A DNA stretch of 37,247 nucleotides from Chloroflexota bacterium (GCA_023512725.1 JAILZB010000008.1:1-37247); one strand, 5' to 3'. Counted from the stretch's first letter, positions 1 to 8,039 are shown. Notes: generated by a model not told the origin, from the sequence alone. Translations and numbers: made by a program.

Positions 1-350
1 ATCACGACCAGGCCGACGGTGGGATAGAGGTGCGCGATCTGGATCCAGGCGAAGGTGAGGTAGAAGGTGATGGCGACAATGGCCAGAAACGCCAACCCCA
101 GCACCGAGCGCCACACGAACTTGCCGACCGGTACCGCTGCGGCAGCAGCCGCTCCTGCCGGGGCTGGTCGTGTCAGCCGATCGGCGATCACCGCGGCGAG
201 GGTGATAGCAACCATGATAGTGAGCGCAACGAAGATGGCATTCAGATGCCCGACGGAGAGCAGCAACGTCCCGATGCCAACGATCAGGGGCACCATGATG
301 GCAGCCGCAATGATGGGCACCAGAGTCGCGCCGAGAATGCGGGAGACCAC
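1..350 (-). CDS. Membrane protein of unknown function, N-terminal part (runs off left edge)
   Basis: Reading leftward from a GTG at 350, an open frame of 116 codons reaches the window edge without a stop. A good ribosome binding site (CGGAGG, about 6 nt upstream) supports this start. The product has three likely membrane spans: roughly residues 5-27, 32-50 and, after an alanine/proline-rich loop, 72-92. The last is followed by a short stretch with a histidine and then another hydrophobic run at the edge. I recognise no family. The gene is divergent from the ammonium transporter, with a 380-bp region between them. The C-terminus is missing, so function cannot be assigned. Confidence 0.6.
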   Translation of the reverse strand, partial: MVSRILGATLVPIIAAAIMVPLIVGIGTLLLSVGHLNAIFVALTIMVAITLAAVIADRLTRPAPAGAAAAAAVPVGKFVWRSVLGLAFLAIVAITFYLTFAWIQIAHLYPTVGLVV

Positions 351-730
351 GGGTGTCCTCCGGCAGCTGGGTATGCACGGGGATTGCAAGCGGATGGTAC
401 CAGGAAGAACACGGCGTTGGCTACTCGGGCTGCCAGCTCCTGTCGGAGCCTGAACAGCCAGGGAAGGGGCAGCGGGCGGCACGCGAGGAACGCGGCGGTA
501 GCTGAGCGGGCGGGAGCGGGTTCCGCCAGGCAGCGATTTGGAAGATCTTCCAAGATACTCCTCGGAGATTCGGATCTTCTGGGGATGGGTTGGTGGAACA
601 CGGTGGGGTAACATCCGCGCAGCAGCACGGGCATTGGCATTTTGCCCAAAGCTGGCACTGGAGCCATGGCGGTCGCCCCGGAAGTCGGCCCAATTCCACC
701 GCGGCAGAGGCCGCAGAAAGGGGAGACGGC
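351..730. other. Divergent intergenic region between membrane protein and amt
   Basis: About 380 bp with no convincing gene; the overlapping open frames here lack a ribosome binding site and resemble no family. It holds a perfect 16-bp palindrome at 538-553 (listed separately) and must contain the promoters of both divergent genes. I see no strong -35/-10 pair on either strand. I also see no sigma-54 element with correct GG/GC spacing, although TGGC-like runs occur near 635-655. Confidence 0.5.
538..553. promoter_or_regulatory. Perfect 16-bp palindrome, candidate operator
   Basis: TTGGAAGATCTTCCAA reads identically on both strands, with its centre between 545 and 546. It lies between the divergent membrane-protein gene and amt, about 190 bp from each start. 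The length and lack of a loop fit a homodimeric regulator site better than an RNA hairpin. The regulator is unknown. Confidence 0.4.
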
Positions 731-2032
731 ATGGAGATCAATACGGGCGATACGGCGTGGGTGCTGGCAGGCGCAGTCCTGGTAATGATCATGACCCCCG
801 GTGTGGGGTTCTTCTACGCTGGCATGGCCCGCGGGAAGAACGTCCTCGCTACCATCATGCAGAGCTTCACCATCCTGGCGCTGGTCAGCGTGATCTGGGT
901 GCTGTGGGGCTACTCGCTGGCCTTTGGGCCGACTCTGGGCGGGATCATCGGGGGGCTCGGGTATCTCGGCTTTAACGGCGTCGGGCAGGAGCCTAATCCG
1001 GCCTACGCCGCGACGATCCCCCACCTGGCCTACGCCGTCTTCCAGTGCATGTTTGCGGTGATCACGCCGGCCCTGATCACCGGTGCCTTCGCCGAACGGA
1101 AGAAGTTCTCAACGTTCCTCGTCTTCACCATCCTCTGGTCGACCCTGGTCTACGCGCCGATTGCCCACTGGGTGTGGAGCTGCACCCCGGTTGAGGGAGC
1201 GGCCACGGTCGCTGGCTGTGCGGGCATCCCGGGGTGGCTGCGGGCGCTGGGAGCGCTCGACTTCGCCGGCGGGACGGTAGTGCACGTGTCGTCTGGGCTG
1301 GCGGCGCTGGCGGCGGCGATCGTCTTCGGCAAGCGGCACGGCTTCGGTGAGGTCCCGATGGAGCCGCACGACATCTCGATGACGGTGCTCGGGGCAGCCT
1401 TGCTCTGGTTCGGCTGGTTCGGCTTCAACGCGGCAAGCGCTCTCACGGCGGGCGGTCTGGCGGCGAGCGCCTTTGTCGTCACCAACACTGCTGCTGCCGC
1501 AGCAGCCCTCTCCTGGATGGCGATCTCCTGGCGGATCAGCGGCAAGCCGAGCGTGCTGGGTGCCGCCTCAGGTGCCGTGGCGGGCCTGGTGGCGATTACC
1601 CCTGCAGCGGGCTTCGTCACGCCCGGGGCAGCGGTGATCATCGGCCTGGTGGCAGGGATTGTCTGCTTCTTCGCCGTCCAGATCCGCAACCGGATGCAGA
1701 TCGACGACTCCCTCGATGTCTTTGGGGTCCACGGCGTTGGCGGAGCCTGGGGCGCGCTCGCGACCGGTCTCTTCGCGACCCTGGCCGTTAATAGTGCGGG
1801 CGCCAATGGCGTGCTCGCGGGGAACCCCGCCCAGCTCGGCATTCAGGCACTGGCAGTGGCCGCCACAGGAGCCTTCTCCTTCGGAATGACCTTCATCCTG
1901 CTCAAGCTGCTCGACAAGGTGATGGGCCTGCGCGTCAGCCCGGAGGAGGAAGCTGCCGGGCTGGACATCTCGCTCCACGGCGAAGTGACCCCGTACCGTC
2001 ACCGCAGCGAGCGAGAGCTGCTTCCTCGCTGA
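731..2032 (+). CDS. amt: Ammonium transporter (Amt family)
   Basis: A 433-residue channel for uptake of ammonium/ammonia across the cytoplasmic membrane, with about eleven membrane spans as usual for Amt. The family signature D177-F-A-G-G-T-V-V-H185 carries the first of the twin pore histidines. The second, H334, lies in the D-V-F-G-V-H-G-V-G-G segment. The start is ATG 731, preceded by AAAGGGGAG. The frame is open further upstream, but the family N-terminus (short periplasmic segment, then the first span) begins here. No glnK/glnB gene follows, unlike many bacteria; a strong hairpin closes the unit instead. The short hydrophilic C-terminal tail (about residues 400-433) is the usual site of PII contact. 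Confidence 0.96.
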   Translation: MEINTGDTAWVLAGAVLVMIMTPGVGFFYAGMARGKNVLATIMQSFTILALVSVIWVLWGYSLAFGPTLGGIIGGLGYLGFNGVGQEPNPAYAATIPHLAYAVFQCMFAVITPALITGAFAERKKFSTFLVFTILWSTLVYAPIAHWVWSCTPVEGAATVAGCAGIPGWLRALGALDFAGGTVVHVSSGLAALAAAIVFGKRHGFGEVPMEPHDISMTVLGAALLWFGWFGFNAASALTAGGLAASAFVVTNTAAAAAALSWMAISWRISGKPSVLGAASGAVAGLVAITPAAGFVTPGAAVIIGLVAGIVCFFAVQIRNRMQIDDSLDVFGVHGVGGAWGALATGLFATLAVNSAGANGVLAGNPAQLGIQALAVAATGAFSFGMTFILLKLLDKVMGLRVSPEEEAAGLDISLHGEVTPYRHRSERELLPR

Positions 2033-2052
2033 GCCGTTCCTCCCCACGGCCG

Positions 2053-2082
2053 TCGGGCGGAGCCAGTGCTGGCTCCGCCCGA
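2053..2082 (+). terminator. Strong hairpin after amt, probable terminator
   Basis: CGGGCGGAGCCAG (2054-2066) and its exact reverse complement (2069-2081) are separated by two bases; one further T-A pair extends the stem at 2053/2082. It begins 21 bp after the amt stop. A T-tract is nearly absent (TGCATCTT follows), so termination may be hairpin-driven or bidirectional. Confidence 0.7.
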
Positions 2083-2111
2083 TGCATCTTGGCGGGCAGC
2101 AGAGCGGCCGC

Positions 2112-2120
2112 TGATATACT
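2112..2120 (+). promoter_or_regulatory. Extended -10 promoter element (TGATATACT)
   Basis: TATACT with the upstream TGn extension lies just after the amt terminator and points to the hibernation-factor gene. A TTGG-containing -35 is only found at a poor spacing of 20 bp, so the extended -10 would be the main determinant. Transcription from here gives a leader of about 310 nt. Confidence 0.45.
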
Positions 2121-2436
2121 TTCTGAGAACGGCCCACGCCCGCACGAAACCGCTGGCGAAGTCCCCTGCCCTCAGGATGAGTGCAGCAGCTGAGGGAACC
2201 GCAACCGGCGGGGTACGCGCTGCAGAGCCAGTCAGAGTGTTGAATCGGCGGAGCATTGGTGCTGAGCCGAGTGGCGATGGGAGCGAGGTTGGGGAAGGAA
2301 GGCTTCCCTTTAATCGTTTGGCGGTGTCGTGAGGTGGTAGCGCCGCGAGGAAGTCGGGAGCACCCTGGTGGGCAGCGGGCGAGGGACAGCGGTGGGGATG
2401 AGCGTGGGGACGGGGGTGACTGGCAGAGGAGAAGGC
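2121..2436 (+). other. Long untranslated leader upstream of the hibernation-factor gene
   Basis: About 315 bp without a supported gene. A 7-bp perfect stem CCCTCAG (2169-2175)/CTGAGGG (2190-2196) with a 14-nt loop is followed by GGAACC and a GGCGGGG run. The second half is purine-rich with many G runs. It may be a structured leader, but I could not match it to a known riboswitch class. Confidence 0.3.
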
Positions 2437-3123
2437 ATGCTTAACTATCACCTGACGACTGAGCGCTGCGAGCTGGGTGCTGCTGACCGCCAGGAGCTCG
2501 AGAAGCACCTCCGGCGGCTGGAAGCCCAGCTGCGCCACGTCGATCCCGACCTCGTCGAACTGGACCTCAAGATCGAGCGCCACGCGCGACGCGATGAGTA
2601 CCGCGGCAGTGTCCGTCTGTTCGTGATCTCCCAGGTACTCACGGCGAAGCGCAATGCTGCGCCAACGATCCGAGCATTCTTCAAGCAGGCGTTCGACGAC
2701 ATCGAAGAGCAGCTCCGGCGCTTCAAAGCAAAGCTTCGGCGGGAGTATGCCCATGAGCGCAAGCGGGCTTCGCTCTCGTCGGCGGCTGTGCGCTTCCGAG
2801 AGCGAGAGTTGCTCGAAGAGCGCGAGCTTCTTGACCGGGCACTGGCGGGCGACCGCCAGGCGTTCGAGCAGCTGGTCGAGGCGGAACTGCCAGGCCTCGA
2901 CCGTGTCATCACGCGGGCGCTGGCAGAGGCTGGTCGCCAGCCCACTTCCGAGGAAGTCCAGCACATTCTGGCCGATGTCCTCACCTTCGCCTTCCGCGAG
3001 CTGGCCCGCAAGCCGGCGCGCTGGTCGCTGGGCGGTTGGCTGGCCTGGCTGGCCCGGCGCGAGATCGCGCGGGAGGCGCGCGGGCTGGCGGTTGCGCAGT
3101 CGGCCGAGCGGCCGGAGAGCTAA
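2437..3123 (+). CDS. HPF/RaiA ribosome-hibernation domain fused to a sigma region 2-like domain
   Basis: 228 residues. Residues 1-104 look like the HPF/RaiA (S30AE) fold that binds the ribosomal decoding region during stress. Residues 105-131 form a very charged helical linker. Residues 132-215 read like sigma-70 region 2 of ECF-type factors: an A-L-A-G-D-R-Q-A-F-E-Q-L-V-E opening, a helix at the position of the core-binding segment, and a W-L-A-W-L-A-R-R-E-I segment resembling region 2.3/2.4. There is no region 4 and no usual long-HPF C-terminal dimerisation domain. The start at ATG 2437 has GAGGAG at good distance. A DUF2267 gene follows after 26 bp, probably in the same operon. The domain calls are by eye; the sigma-like half is the less certain one. 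Confidence 0.75.
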   Translation: MLNYHLTTERCELGAADRQELEKHLRRLEAQLRHVDPDLVELDLKIERHARRDEYRGSVRLFVISQVLTAKRNAAPTIRAFFKQAFDDIEEQLRRFKAKLRREYAHERKRASLSSAAVRFRERELLEERELLDRALAGDRQAFEQLVEAELPGLDRVITRALAEAGRQPTSEEVQHILADVLTFAFRELARKPARWSLGGWLAWLARREIAREARGLAVAQSAERPES

Positions 3124-3149
3124 GGAAATCTGATCGATGAGGAAGAGCG

Positions 3150-3569
3150 ATGACTACGCTGCATCTTGAGGCATTTGAGACGACGTTACAGAAGACGGCA
3201 AGTTGGCTCAAGGAGGTGATGCACGAGCTGGGAACCGACGACCGCCACCGGGCTTACTCGGCCCTCCGCGCGGTGCTCCATGCCCTCCGCGACCGCCTGA
3301 CGGTAGAGGAGGCCGCCCAGCTCGGTGCCCAACTCCCGATGCTGATCCGCGGCTTTTACTACGAGGGGTGGGACCCCAGCGGAAAGCCGCGTAAGGAACG
3401 GCACCGCGAGGAGTTCCTGGCTCATATCCGCTCTGCCCTGCGGGATGAGCCCGACCCTGAGCGGGTAGCGCGGGCCGTCTTCGCGGTGCTCGCCCGCCGG
3501 GTGAGCGAGGGCGAGATCGAAGATGTCAAGCAGATGCTCCCGCGCGAACTGCGAGAGTTCTGGCCTTAG
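3150..3569 (+). CDS. DUF2267 family protein
   Basis: 139 residues, a soluble all-helical protein matching DUF2267. The sequence has an N-terminal helix (about residues 8-25), an R-A-Y-S-A-L-R-A-V-L-H-A-L-R-D-R-L segment (about 34-50), an F-Y-Y-E-G-W motif near 69-74 and a C-terminal Q-M-L-P-R-E-L-R-E-F-W ending. Members of this family are often found near stress genes and no enzymatic function is established. The start ATG 3150 has GAGGAAG 6-7 nt upstream. It follows the hibernation-factor gene by 26 bp, which suggests co-expression in stationary phase or stress. Confidence 0.85.
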   Translation: MTTLHLEAFETTLQKTASWLKEVMHELGTDDRHRAYSALRAVLHALRDRLTVEEAAQLGAQLPMLIRGFYYEGWDPSGKPRKERHREEFLAHIRSALRDEPDPERVARAVFAVLARRVSEGEIEDVKQMLPRELREFWP

Positions 3570-3661
3570 CTGTGCTGCTGGGGAGCGAAGAGAGTAGCCA
3601 ACCCAGGCGCTGAGGCTCCTGGCGAGCGGCTGTGCTGCCCCGGCACGTTCGCGGTCAGTAA

Positions 3662-3689
3662 AGGCGGGCGGAAAGGCACTCGCCCGCCT
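3662..3689 (+). terminator. Hairpin after DUF2267 gene, possible terminator
   Basis: A 9-bp perfect stem AGGCGGGCG (3662-3670)/CGCCCGCCT (3681-3689) with a 10-nt loop lies 92 bp after the stop. No T-tract follows. The rest of the 230-bp gap (3570-3799) holds no supported gene. Confidence 0.45.
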
Positions 3690-3787
3690 GGGCTGGGCTT
3701 GCCGGGCGAGGAGCCGCCTGGGGTGCGCCCTGAGATCCTCTTCCCTGCGGTGTTTCTGGGCGTCACCGCGCTGCCAGGACGCTACGG

Positions 3788-3793
3788 TATCAT
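3788..3793 (+). promoter_or_regulatory. -10 box directly before the nuclease start (leaderless?)
   Basis: TATCAT ends 6 bp before GTG 3800, which places the expected transcription start on the first base of the start codon. No Shine-Dalgarno is visible, consistent with a leaderless mRNA. The -35 region (about 3765) does not match the consensus. Confidence 0.35.
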
Positions 3794-3799
3794 GGCGGC

Positions 3800-6700
3800 G
3801 TGCGCAGGCTGGGCACTTTGCTCGCGCTCCTACTCGGGTTTGCGGTGTGGCCGGCAGCCGCCAGTCCGCCCAGCACCGCCGTGTCTCTCGTCATCAGCGA
3901 ACTCGACCCCGACCAGTCCGGCCAGGATACCCTCGAATTCGTCGAACTGGCGGGGCCGCCTGGAATGCCGCTCGCCGGCTACCGGTTGGTGTTCTTCAGC
4001 GCGGGGAGCACGCCCCCGCGGGCCTACCGAGTGGTCCGTCTGGATGGGCAGCAGTTGGATGCTCGCGGCCGGCTAGTCGTCGGCTCGCCGCTCGTCGCGA
4101 ACGTGGCGGTGGTGGCCTGGGAGATCAACGGCCTCCAGAACGGGGGCGGCACTCCAGATGCGGTGGCACTCTACCGGGACGATGCTGCTCCGCTCATTCC
4201 AACGCCAGCCGGGCTCGTCGACGTGGTGGTCTACGGTGACCGCGACGACCCCAGCTTTCGCGCCCGCTTCGACCCTCGCAATCCACCGCCCCTGCAGCCG
4301 CTCGACCGGCCAACCACCGCGATCGGGCGCACGAGCAGTGGTAGCTTCGCCTCCGACCTGCCTCCCTCGCCTGGCTTTCCCAATGCCCCTGTGCGCTTGA
4401 ACGAACTTCTCGGCGATGGCAGCGTGGAACTGCTCGGGACGCCCGGCACGTCGTTGGGCACCGCTCGCCTCCAGGTGTGGGATGGTGCTGGTAGCTTGCT
4501 GGCCGAGCGGCCATTGAGCGGTGTGCTCTCCCGCGGGGGGAGTTTTCCCGGTGGCCTACTCCTCCCGCCCTTCGCTGCTGCCGTGCCAGCTGCCGGGGAG
4601 ACGCGCGTGCTCATCCTGCTCGCGGAGGGGGAGGTGGTCGATGCGCTCGCCCTGGGAGGGCAGCCTGGCCCGCTCCTCCAGCAGTTCGGCCTTCCGCTGG
4701 CCCCCCTCCCCCGGGAGGGTCTGGCCGTCGGCCGGGTTGGTGGCCTCGGGGCGGCGTTCGGCCCGGTCATCCCGAGCGGTGGCGGCCCGAACCAGCTGCC
4801 GCCGGTAGCGACGGTGGCGATCGGGGAGGCCCGCGGGCCAGCCGGGCTACCGCTCCGCTGTCCCGGCCCGCCAGCCTGGAGTGGAAGGACAGTCCGCCTG
4901 GAAGGGGTGGTGACGGCGCGGCTTCGGCGTGGGGGTGAGAACATCGCCGTCCTCCAAGATGAGGGTGACGGCGACCCGCTGAGCGCCGATGCCATCCTGC
5001 TCCCCGGCCTCGTGGAACTGGCCGTTGGCGAACGTGTGGTCGTGAGAGGCAGCCCAACCCTGAGGGAGGGTCAAGCCGTCCTGGCGAATGCTGTCCTAGA
5101 GCAGCGCCTCGGGTCGGCCGCCCTCCCGTCGCCACTGGTCATACCGGCTGGACCGCTCACTCCGTGTGACTGGGCTCGCTGGGACAGCATGCGAGTGCTT
5201 CTCCCGGCGGGGGCAGTTGCCGCGAGCCCGCGGGTGCTGCTCGCGGGTGGTGATTCGCTCGTCGATGTCCTACTCCCAGGAGGGTTCCCATCGGGGGCAT
5301 TGCCGCGTGTCCTTGGCCGCGAGGCTTCCCGGACGGGAGTAAGCGAAGCCGTTCTCATTCGCCTGACCGCCGAAGCCCTGCGCGCGGCTGACCTCACGGC
5401 GGTCCTTCCCCCGCTCCGCACCTTCGATACGCTTCCCGGCGAGGTGGTGGGGGTGGTCACGCACTGGCGGAGGCGCTGGGGGCTCGCGGTGACAGAACGT
5501 CCTCTGATCGCTGAGGGCACCTTGCTCCCTCCGCCACCGCTCGCTGCGGAGGGGAGTGCGCTCCGCCTCGCGACGTTCAATGTCCGTGACCTGTTCGATG
5601 CCCTCGACGACCCGACCGACCCGGATGACAACCTGGGGGCACCACATGTCCCCGCTACCCTCGCTGCCTACCGGGCGCGCTTGGAGGCACTTGCCCAGCT
5701 GGTGCTTGGGCGCCTCGGCGCACCCGACCTACTCGCCTTGCAGGAGGTGGAGGACCAGGACCTTTGCCGGGAGGGAGGCCAGCTGAGTGGCCACTGCAGC
5801 ACGACCGATGGCGCTGACGGCACGATCGACGTCCTGCAGGACCTGGAAGCAGTGCTCGCCCGCCAACCCGGGGCTCCGCCCTACCGGGCTCTCGCTGACC
5901 GGGCTGGCCGCGATGAGCGCGGGATCCTGAGCGCGTTCCTCTACCGCCTGGACCGTCTGACCCTGCTTGGTGAAGCGCAGGCCCAGAACGCTGTGGCTGA
6001 GCCGATCGTGGTGGCCGACGGCGTGAGCGAGCAGCTCTTCACCCGGGCGCCGCTGGTGGCGCGCTTCCGCACCAGCGCGGGCGACCTGCTCATCGCGGTG
6101 GCCGTCCATCTCAAGAGCGACCCCACCGACTTTCGCCCGCGGCGGAGTGCCCAGGCCGCCTGGGTGGCGCAGCTCCTTCAGGGGGAAGCGCGCCAGGACC
6201 CGCGGGTGTTACTGGCCGCGCTGGGAGACTTCAATACCCCGCTCGGCTCGCTAGCGCTCGCGCCGCTTGCTGCTGCGCTCCCAGGTGGGACGCTCTTCTC
6301 AACGATGGCGGGGGTACCACCAGCGCAGCGCTACAGCTACCTCTTCGATGGCGTGGCCGAGCCGATCGATGACCTGTGGCTTTCCCCAACCCTTGCCGCT
6401 CGCTTGCAGGAACGGGCGGTGCTTCATCTCGCTGCGGACTGGCCGGACCTCGCGCCCGGTGAGCGGGGGACGCCCCGCCTGAGCGACCACGACCCGGTGG
6501 TGGCAAGTTTCGGCCCGACCGCGCGCTACCAGGCGTTCATTCCGCTGGCGCTCCGCTCAGAGCGGCGCGGATCTCCGCGGCGTGCTCGCGTTGGTGGTCG
6601 GCGATCCGGCGGAAGACCCCTTCCACGGTGGTCCATTCCCCGGTGGTGCGGCGCCCCTCGCGGAGCAAGGTCGCCTCGTCGAGCGAGTCGAGGAAGGTGA
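3800..6700 (+). CDS. Secreted nuclease: lamin-tail, OB-fold and endonuclease/exonuclease/phosphatase domains
   Basis: 966 residues. A signal peptide covers about residues 1-22 (ending A-A-A-S). A lamin-tail-like domain follows (about 29-190), with a second weaker one near 198-345. An OB-like segment of the kind seen in extracellular nucleases spans about 365-440. The C-terminal domain (about 588-905) is an EEP nuclease with metal and catalytic residues N594, E649, D810, N812, D896 and H897. It probably degrades extracellular DNA or another phosphodiester. The start is GTG 3800 with no ribosome binding site. [11 protein letters not shown] segment near 911-920 resembles the terminal motif of many Chloroflexota secreted proteins. 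The last about 47 codons beyond it are antisense to the dinB-like gene, so the original stop may have been lost. Confidence 0.85.
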   Translation: MRRLGTLLALLLGFAVWPAAASPPSTAVSLVISELDPDQSGQDTLEFVELAGPPGMPLAGYRLVFFSAGSTPPRAYRVVRLDGQQLDARGRLVVGSPLVANVAVVAWEINGLQNGGGTPDAVALYRDDAAPLIPTPAGLVDVVVYGDRDDPSFRARFDPRNPPPLQPLDRPTTAIGRTSSGSFASDLPPSPGFPNAPVRLNELLGDGSVELLGTPGTSLGTARLQVWDGAGSLLAERPLSGVLSRGGSFPGGLLLPPFAAAVPAAGETRVLILLAEGEVVDALALGGQPGPLLQQFGLPLAPLPREGLAVGRVGGLGAAFGPVIPSGGGPNQLPPVATVAIGEARGPAGLPLRCPGPPAWSGRTVRLEGVVTARLRRGGENIAVLQDEGDGDPLSADAILLPGLVELAVGERVVVRGSPTLREGQAVLANAVLEQRLGSAALPSPLVIPAGPLTPCDWARWDSMRVLLPAGAVAASPRVLLAGGDSLVDVLLPGGFPSGALPRVLGREASRTGVSEAVLIRLTAEALRAADLTAVLPPLRTFDTLPGEVVGVVTHWRRRWGLAVTERPLIAEGTLLPPPPLAAEGSALRLATFNVRDLFDALDDPTDPDDNLGAPHVPATLAAYRARLEALAQLVLGRLGAPDLLALQEVEDQDLCREGGQLSGHCSTTDGADGTIDVLQDLEAVLARQPGAPPYRALADRAGRDERGILSAFLYRLDRLTLLGEAQAQNAVAEPIVVADGVSEQLFTRAPLVARFRTSAGDLLIAVAVHLKSDPTDFRPRRSAQAAWVAQLLQGEARQDPRVLLAALGDFNTPLGSLALAPLAAALPGGTLFSTMAGVPPAQRYSYLFDGVAEPIDDLWLSPTLAARLQERAVLHLAADWPDLAPGERGTPRLSDHDPVVASFGPTARYQAFIPLALRSERRGSPRRARVGGRRSGGRPLPRWSIPRWCGAPRGARSPRRASRGR

Positions 6701-7025
6701 GCGTCTCCTGACGGACGCGCTGGAGTTCTGCCAGCAGCTCCTGCGGGGTGCGCGCAGCATGCTTCTCGATATTGCGCCGGTTGTAGCGATCGAGATCGAA
6801 ATCCGGGCGGTAGAGGTCCTGGCCGGCGGCAATTCCCCGGGCGATGAACAGGTTGCCTGCCTCTCCCGTGACTAGGTGGCTAAGCGTATCACGCACCGTC
6901 CATCCATCGGCGGTAGGGGTCCGGCGCTCCCAGTGCTCAGGGGGGAGGTCAGCCACTAGGGCGAGCACTTCCTGGAGGGCGGCGGCAAGATCGGCGCGGA
7001 GGGCAGCTTTGCGGTCGCTGGTCAT
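6537..7025 (-). CDS. DinB-fold metal-binding protein
   Basis: 162 residues, a four-helix-bundle protein of the DinB/YfiT-like superfamily. Likely metal ligands are H50 (in L-S-H-L), H144 and H148 (H-Q-R-E-H), in the usual spacing for this fold. Members include thiol-dependent transferases and proteins of unknown activity, and the substrate cannot be told here. The start ATG 7025 overlaps the radC stop by four bases, so it is translated after radC. The 3' end overlaps the convergent nuclease frame by 164 bp. Codon use (strong G/C at third positions) favours this strand as the real coding strand in the overlap. Confidence 0.85.
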   Translation of the reverse strand: MTSDRKAALRADLAAALQEVLALVADLPPEHWERRTPTADGWTVRDTLSHLVTGEAGNLFIARGIAAGQDLYRPDFDLDRYNRRNIEKHAARTPQELLAELQRVRQETLTFLDSLDEATLLREGRRTTGEWTTVEGVFRRIADHQREHAAEIRAALSGAPAE

Positions 7026-7741
7026 CGCAGTACTCCTTCAGGAGGAAAGCCGAGCCCCCGTTCCTTCAGCGAGAGGTAGCGCTGGCCCGCTACGATCAGG
7101 TGGTCGAGGACGTCGATATCGAGCAAGCGGCCGGCTGCGACCAGGTCAGCGGTCACGGCGATATCCTCGCGGGAGGGGGATGGGTCCCCTGAGGGATGAT
7201 TGTGCACGATCGCCACGGCGGCAGCATTCTGGCGGATCGCCTCGCGAAACACTTCCGCCACCCGCACGACGGAGCGGTTGAGGCTGCCCAAGTAGAGGTC
7301 CTGCACGGCGAGGACCTGGTGCTTGGTGTTCAGCAGGACAACGCGGAGCATCTCGCGGTCTAAGAGCGCCATGTCGGGCAGGCAGAACTCGGCGATATCG
7401 GCTGGCGAGCGAACCGTCCGGCGCTCTTCCGGGGCCAGGGACACCGTCCGGCGGCCGAGTTCGATGGCGGCGAGCAGCTCGACTGCTTTGGCCTCCCCAA
7501 TGCCGCGCTGGGCCATCAGCTCAGCCACGCTCGCCCGGCCGAGCGCGGCCAGCGAGCCGAAGCGGCTGAGGACCCGGCTGGCAAGGTCGAGCACGCTCTC
7601 GCGGGCGGTGCCAGTGCGCCAGAGGATCGCGAGCAGTTCGGCGTTCGAAAGTGCGGCCGGCCCGTGGCGGAGCAGCCGCTCGCGGGGGCGGTCGGCGCTG
7701 GGAAGGTCGCGGATCAGGAGGTATCCAGGACGTTCAGACAC
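7022..7741 (-). CDS. radC: RadC family JAB-domain protein
   Basis: 239 residues from GTG 7741. The N-terminal part has a helix-hairpin-helix-like segment ([12 protein letters not shown]). The C-terminal JAB/MPN metalloprotease-like domain carries the [11 protein letters not shown] motif and a downstream D-H-L-I-V segment that complete the zinc site. The historical link to DNA repair is not established and the function is uncertain. GTG 7741 is chosen because GGAG lies 8 nt upstream and the family N-terminus (R-D-L-P-x-x-x-R-P-R-E-R-L) follows. A longer frame to 8041 exists, but it crosses the promoter region and has no family resemblance. It forms an operon with the DinB-fold gene. Confidence 0.9.
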   Translation of the reverse strand: MSERPGYLLIRDLPSADRPRERLLRHGPAALSNAELLAILWRTGTARESVLDLASRVLSRFGSLAALGRASVAELMAQRGIGEAKAVELLAAIELGRRTVSLAPEERRTVRSPADIAEFCLPDMALLDREMLRVVLLNTKHQVLAVQDLYLGSLNRSVVRVAEVFREAIRQNAAAVAIVHNHPSGDPSPSREDIAVTADLVAAGRLLDIDVLDHLIVAGQRYLSLKERGLGFPPEGVLR

Positions 7742-7772
7742 CGCTGCTCCGTGGGCTGCCAGCCAGGGGAGC

Positions 7773-7800
7773 TTGCGCCCTGGCGCCAGTGCGGTACAAT
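7773..7800 (+). promoter_or_regulatory. Rightward promoter toward the sigma-factor gene
   Basis: TTGCGC (7773-7778), a 16-bp spacer and TACAAT (7795-7800). It lies between radC and the sigma gene and would give a leader of about 230 nt. The -10 forms one arm of the inverted repeat listed next. Confidence 0.45.
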
Positions 7801-7818
7801 CGCACGTGGGCATTGTAC
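7794..7818. promoter_or_regulatory. Inverted repeat made of two facing -10 boxes
   Basis: GTACAAT (7794-7800) and ATTGTAC (7812-7818) are exact inverted copies around an 11-bp spacer. The left arm contains TACAAT for rightward transcription and the right arm contains TACAAT on the minus strand (7817-7812) for radC. The two promoters would fire toward each other and overlap, or the repeat is a regulator site. Confidence 0.5.
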
Positions 7819-8039
7819 TGCCTACCCCAATGGCGGGGACGAATCGCTTGAGCTGATCCCGTCTTCTAGGAGCGTGGCTGCAGCCGGGGCACCCAAGGAG
7901 CATCTCGGTCGCTGCTGACCGGAGCCCGGTGCCAGCCATGCCAGCAAGACCACCCTCGGTGGTGACCGGCCGCAAAAGTGCTACGGTGCGTGCCGACTGC
8001 TGCACGCGGGCGACCGGCACCCGATGGAGTGACGCGCTC

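Noticed and set aside
630-665. Sigma-54 promoter before amt
   Set aside because: TGGC elements are present, but no GG/GC pair has the required 10-bp separation.
284-1024. Long minus-strand open frames opposite amt and its upstream region
   Set aside because: They are antisense to the conserved amt gene, lack ribosome binding sites and show no family resemblance; high GC produces such frames.
2160-2220. c-di-AMP (ydaO-type) riboswitch
   Set aside because: GGAACC and GGGG pieces recall it, but the characteristic GGGGUGAAUC-type block and the 3' half are missing.
1999-2964. 321-codon minus-strand frame opposite the hibernation-factor gene
   Set aside because: The plus strand encodes recognisable HPF and sigma-like domains with a good start; the antisense frame has neither.
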